From Chloroflexota bacterium (lineage in GTDB: Bacteria; Chloroflexota; Limnocylindria; QHBO01): DNA of 15,592 nt. Below, piece by piece: positions 14,993-15,592 of the stretch (position 1 is its first letter; each line of letters opens with the position of its first letter). The translations under genes and the position numbers were made by a program. The stretch lies in the NCBI GenBank assembly GCA_020848055.1, contig JADLBB010000035.1:1-15592 (forward strand), in the 5' to 3' direction. The notes below the pieces were generated by a model that made no database searches, was not told where the DNA came from, and saw only the letters and a list, made by a program, of their open reading frames with translations.

Positions 14993-15592
14993 TCACCGGG
15001 CCTCGCCGGAATCCGACTCGCCGCCGTGTGAACGCGAGCGCAACAGCCCCTTGACGCGCTTGGCCAACGGGCGAGCGTGTCGCTCGACCAACCAGCGGCT
15101 GCGACCTGTGGGCGTGGGGGCGAACGCCATCAGGGTAACGGTCTGCCGGGTGCCCGTCGCCCAGGACATCTTGTAGCGCTCGGTGTTACCGAGGAAATCG
15201 ACTCGGCGCAGGCCGAGGTCGAATGCTCGCCGCACGGCAGACTCCTGCAGCAGCAGGCCCGGCGAAAGGTGCGCGAACGCCGGGTCGTAGCCGCCCTTGA
15301 TGTCGTACAGGGTGTCGCTCGACTGCACGTTGAGCTCGAAGGCGATGCAACGACCGTCCAGGCGCAGGAAGTCGAGGCGCAGCTGGTCACGAGCGGCGGC
15401 CCATCGGGCGACACCGCGGTAGAACCGCTCGGCCTCCGGCCGCGACAGGATGGCGCTCCCAGCGGCGACCTTCCAGCCGGAGCCCTCGACCGCGAAGCCC
15501 TCATCCAGGAGCTCGTCGAGCCGCTGCGCTCCATCGTGGACCTCGAATACCGCCGCGCCCGAGCTGGCAAGCATGCGCTGCCGGCGCCGCAG
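14993..15592 (-). CDS. GNAT family protein, CelD/BcsL (Acetyltransf_6) type, 5' truncated
   Basis: This is the C-terminal 199 residues of a protein whose start lies beyond the window end; the frame is open to base 15592. It resembles the Acetyltransf_6 (CelD/BcsL) group, which uses a GNAT fold and is often linked to exopolysaccharide or cell-envelope synthesis. Visible blocks are ERFYRGVARWAAARDQLRL, CIAFELNV, KGGYDPAFAHLSPGLLL and RVDFLGNTERYKMSWATG, typical of the family's second lobe. The C-terminal tail is basic (about the last 30 residues). Its stop abuts the stop of the Eis-like gene. The substrate is unknown. Confidence 0.8.
   Translation of the reverse strand: MRRRQRMLASSGAAVFEVHDGAQRLDELLDEGFAVEGSGWKVAAGSAILSRPEAERFYRGVARWAAARDQLRLDFLRLDGRCIAFELNVQSSDTLYDIKGGYDPAFAHLSPGLLLQESAVRRAFDLGLRRVDFLGNTERYKMSWATGTRQTVTLMAFAPTPTGRSRWLVERHARPLAKRVKGLLRSRSHGGESDSGEAR

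Overview
The window is GC-rich bacterial chromosome, tightly packed with genes, with no rRNA, tRNA, CRISPR array or insertion sequence visible. Its core is an aerobic respiration locus: an aa3-type (A1 family) haem-copper oxidase with its haem A synthesis and assembly genes. The organism is probably a high-GC Chloroflexota or Actinomycetota member. A single-chain CtaA-CtaB heme A synthase, a Bacillus-type CtaG, a DUF2236/MpaB protein and an Eis-type acetyltransferase fit those groups. This placement is an inference without any database search.

Layout: (1) 1-647, a VapB/VapC toxin-antitoxin pair on the plus strand. (2) 7744-775, a ten-gene minus-strand run with very short gaps or overlaps. In transcription order it holds coxB fused to a cupredoxin, coxA, coxC, a small cox subunit IV-like protein, a CcmG/TlpA-type thioredoxin, a 68-residue single-span membrane protein, an ABC ATPase, an ABC-2 permease, a nucleotidyltransferase-fold protein and a 103-residue protein of unknown function. 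(3) 8828-7896, a lipoprotein of unknown function, divergent from ctaG (8881-9864, plus). (4) 13740-9893, minus strand: an MpaB-like (DUF2236) protein, a two-domain CbiX/SirB-type chelatase and a CtaA-CtaB fusion. (5) 13772-14992, an Eis-like GNAT acetyltransferase on the plus strand, meeting tail to tail a CelD-type GNAT protein that is cut by the window end.

How the genes fit together: the CtaB half of the fusion would make haem O from haem B and the CtaA half would oxidise it to haem A, the cofactor of CoxA. CtaG and the thioredoxin protein would help copper insertion or keep cysteines reduced. CoxB carries the CuA site plus a second copper-binding domain that may replace the usual cytochrome c donor; no c-type haem motif (CxxCH) was noticed in any gene of the cluster. 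The ABC transporter and the 68-residue protein lie between oxidase genes and a toxin-like nucleotidyltransferase pair, and their role is unknown.

The most unusual items are the CoxB-cupredoxin fusion, the CtaA-CtaB fusion, the nucleotidyltransferase plus unknown-protein pair at the tail of an oxidase operon, and the chelatase whose second domain has lost its metal-binding histidines.
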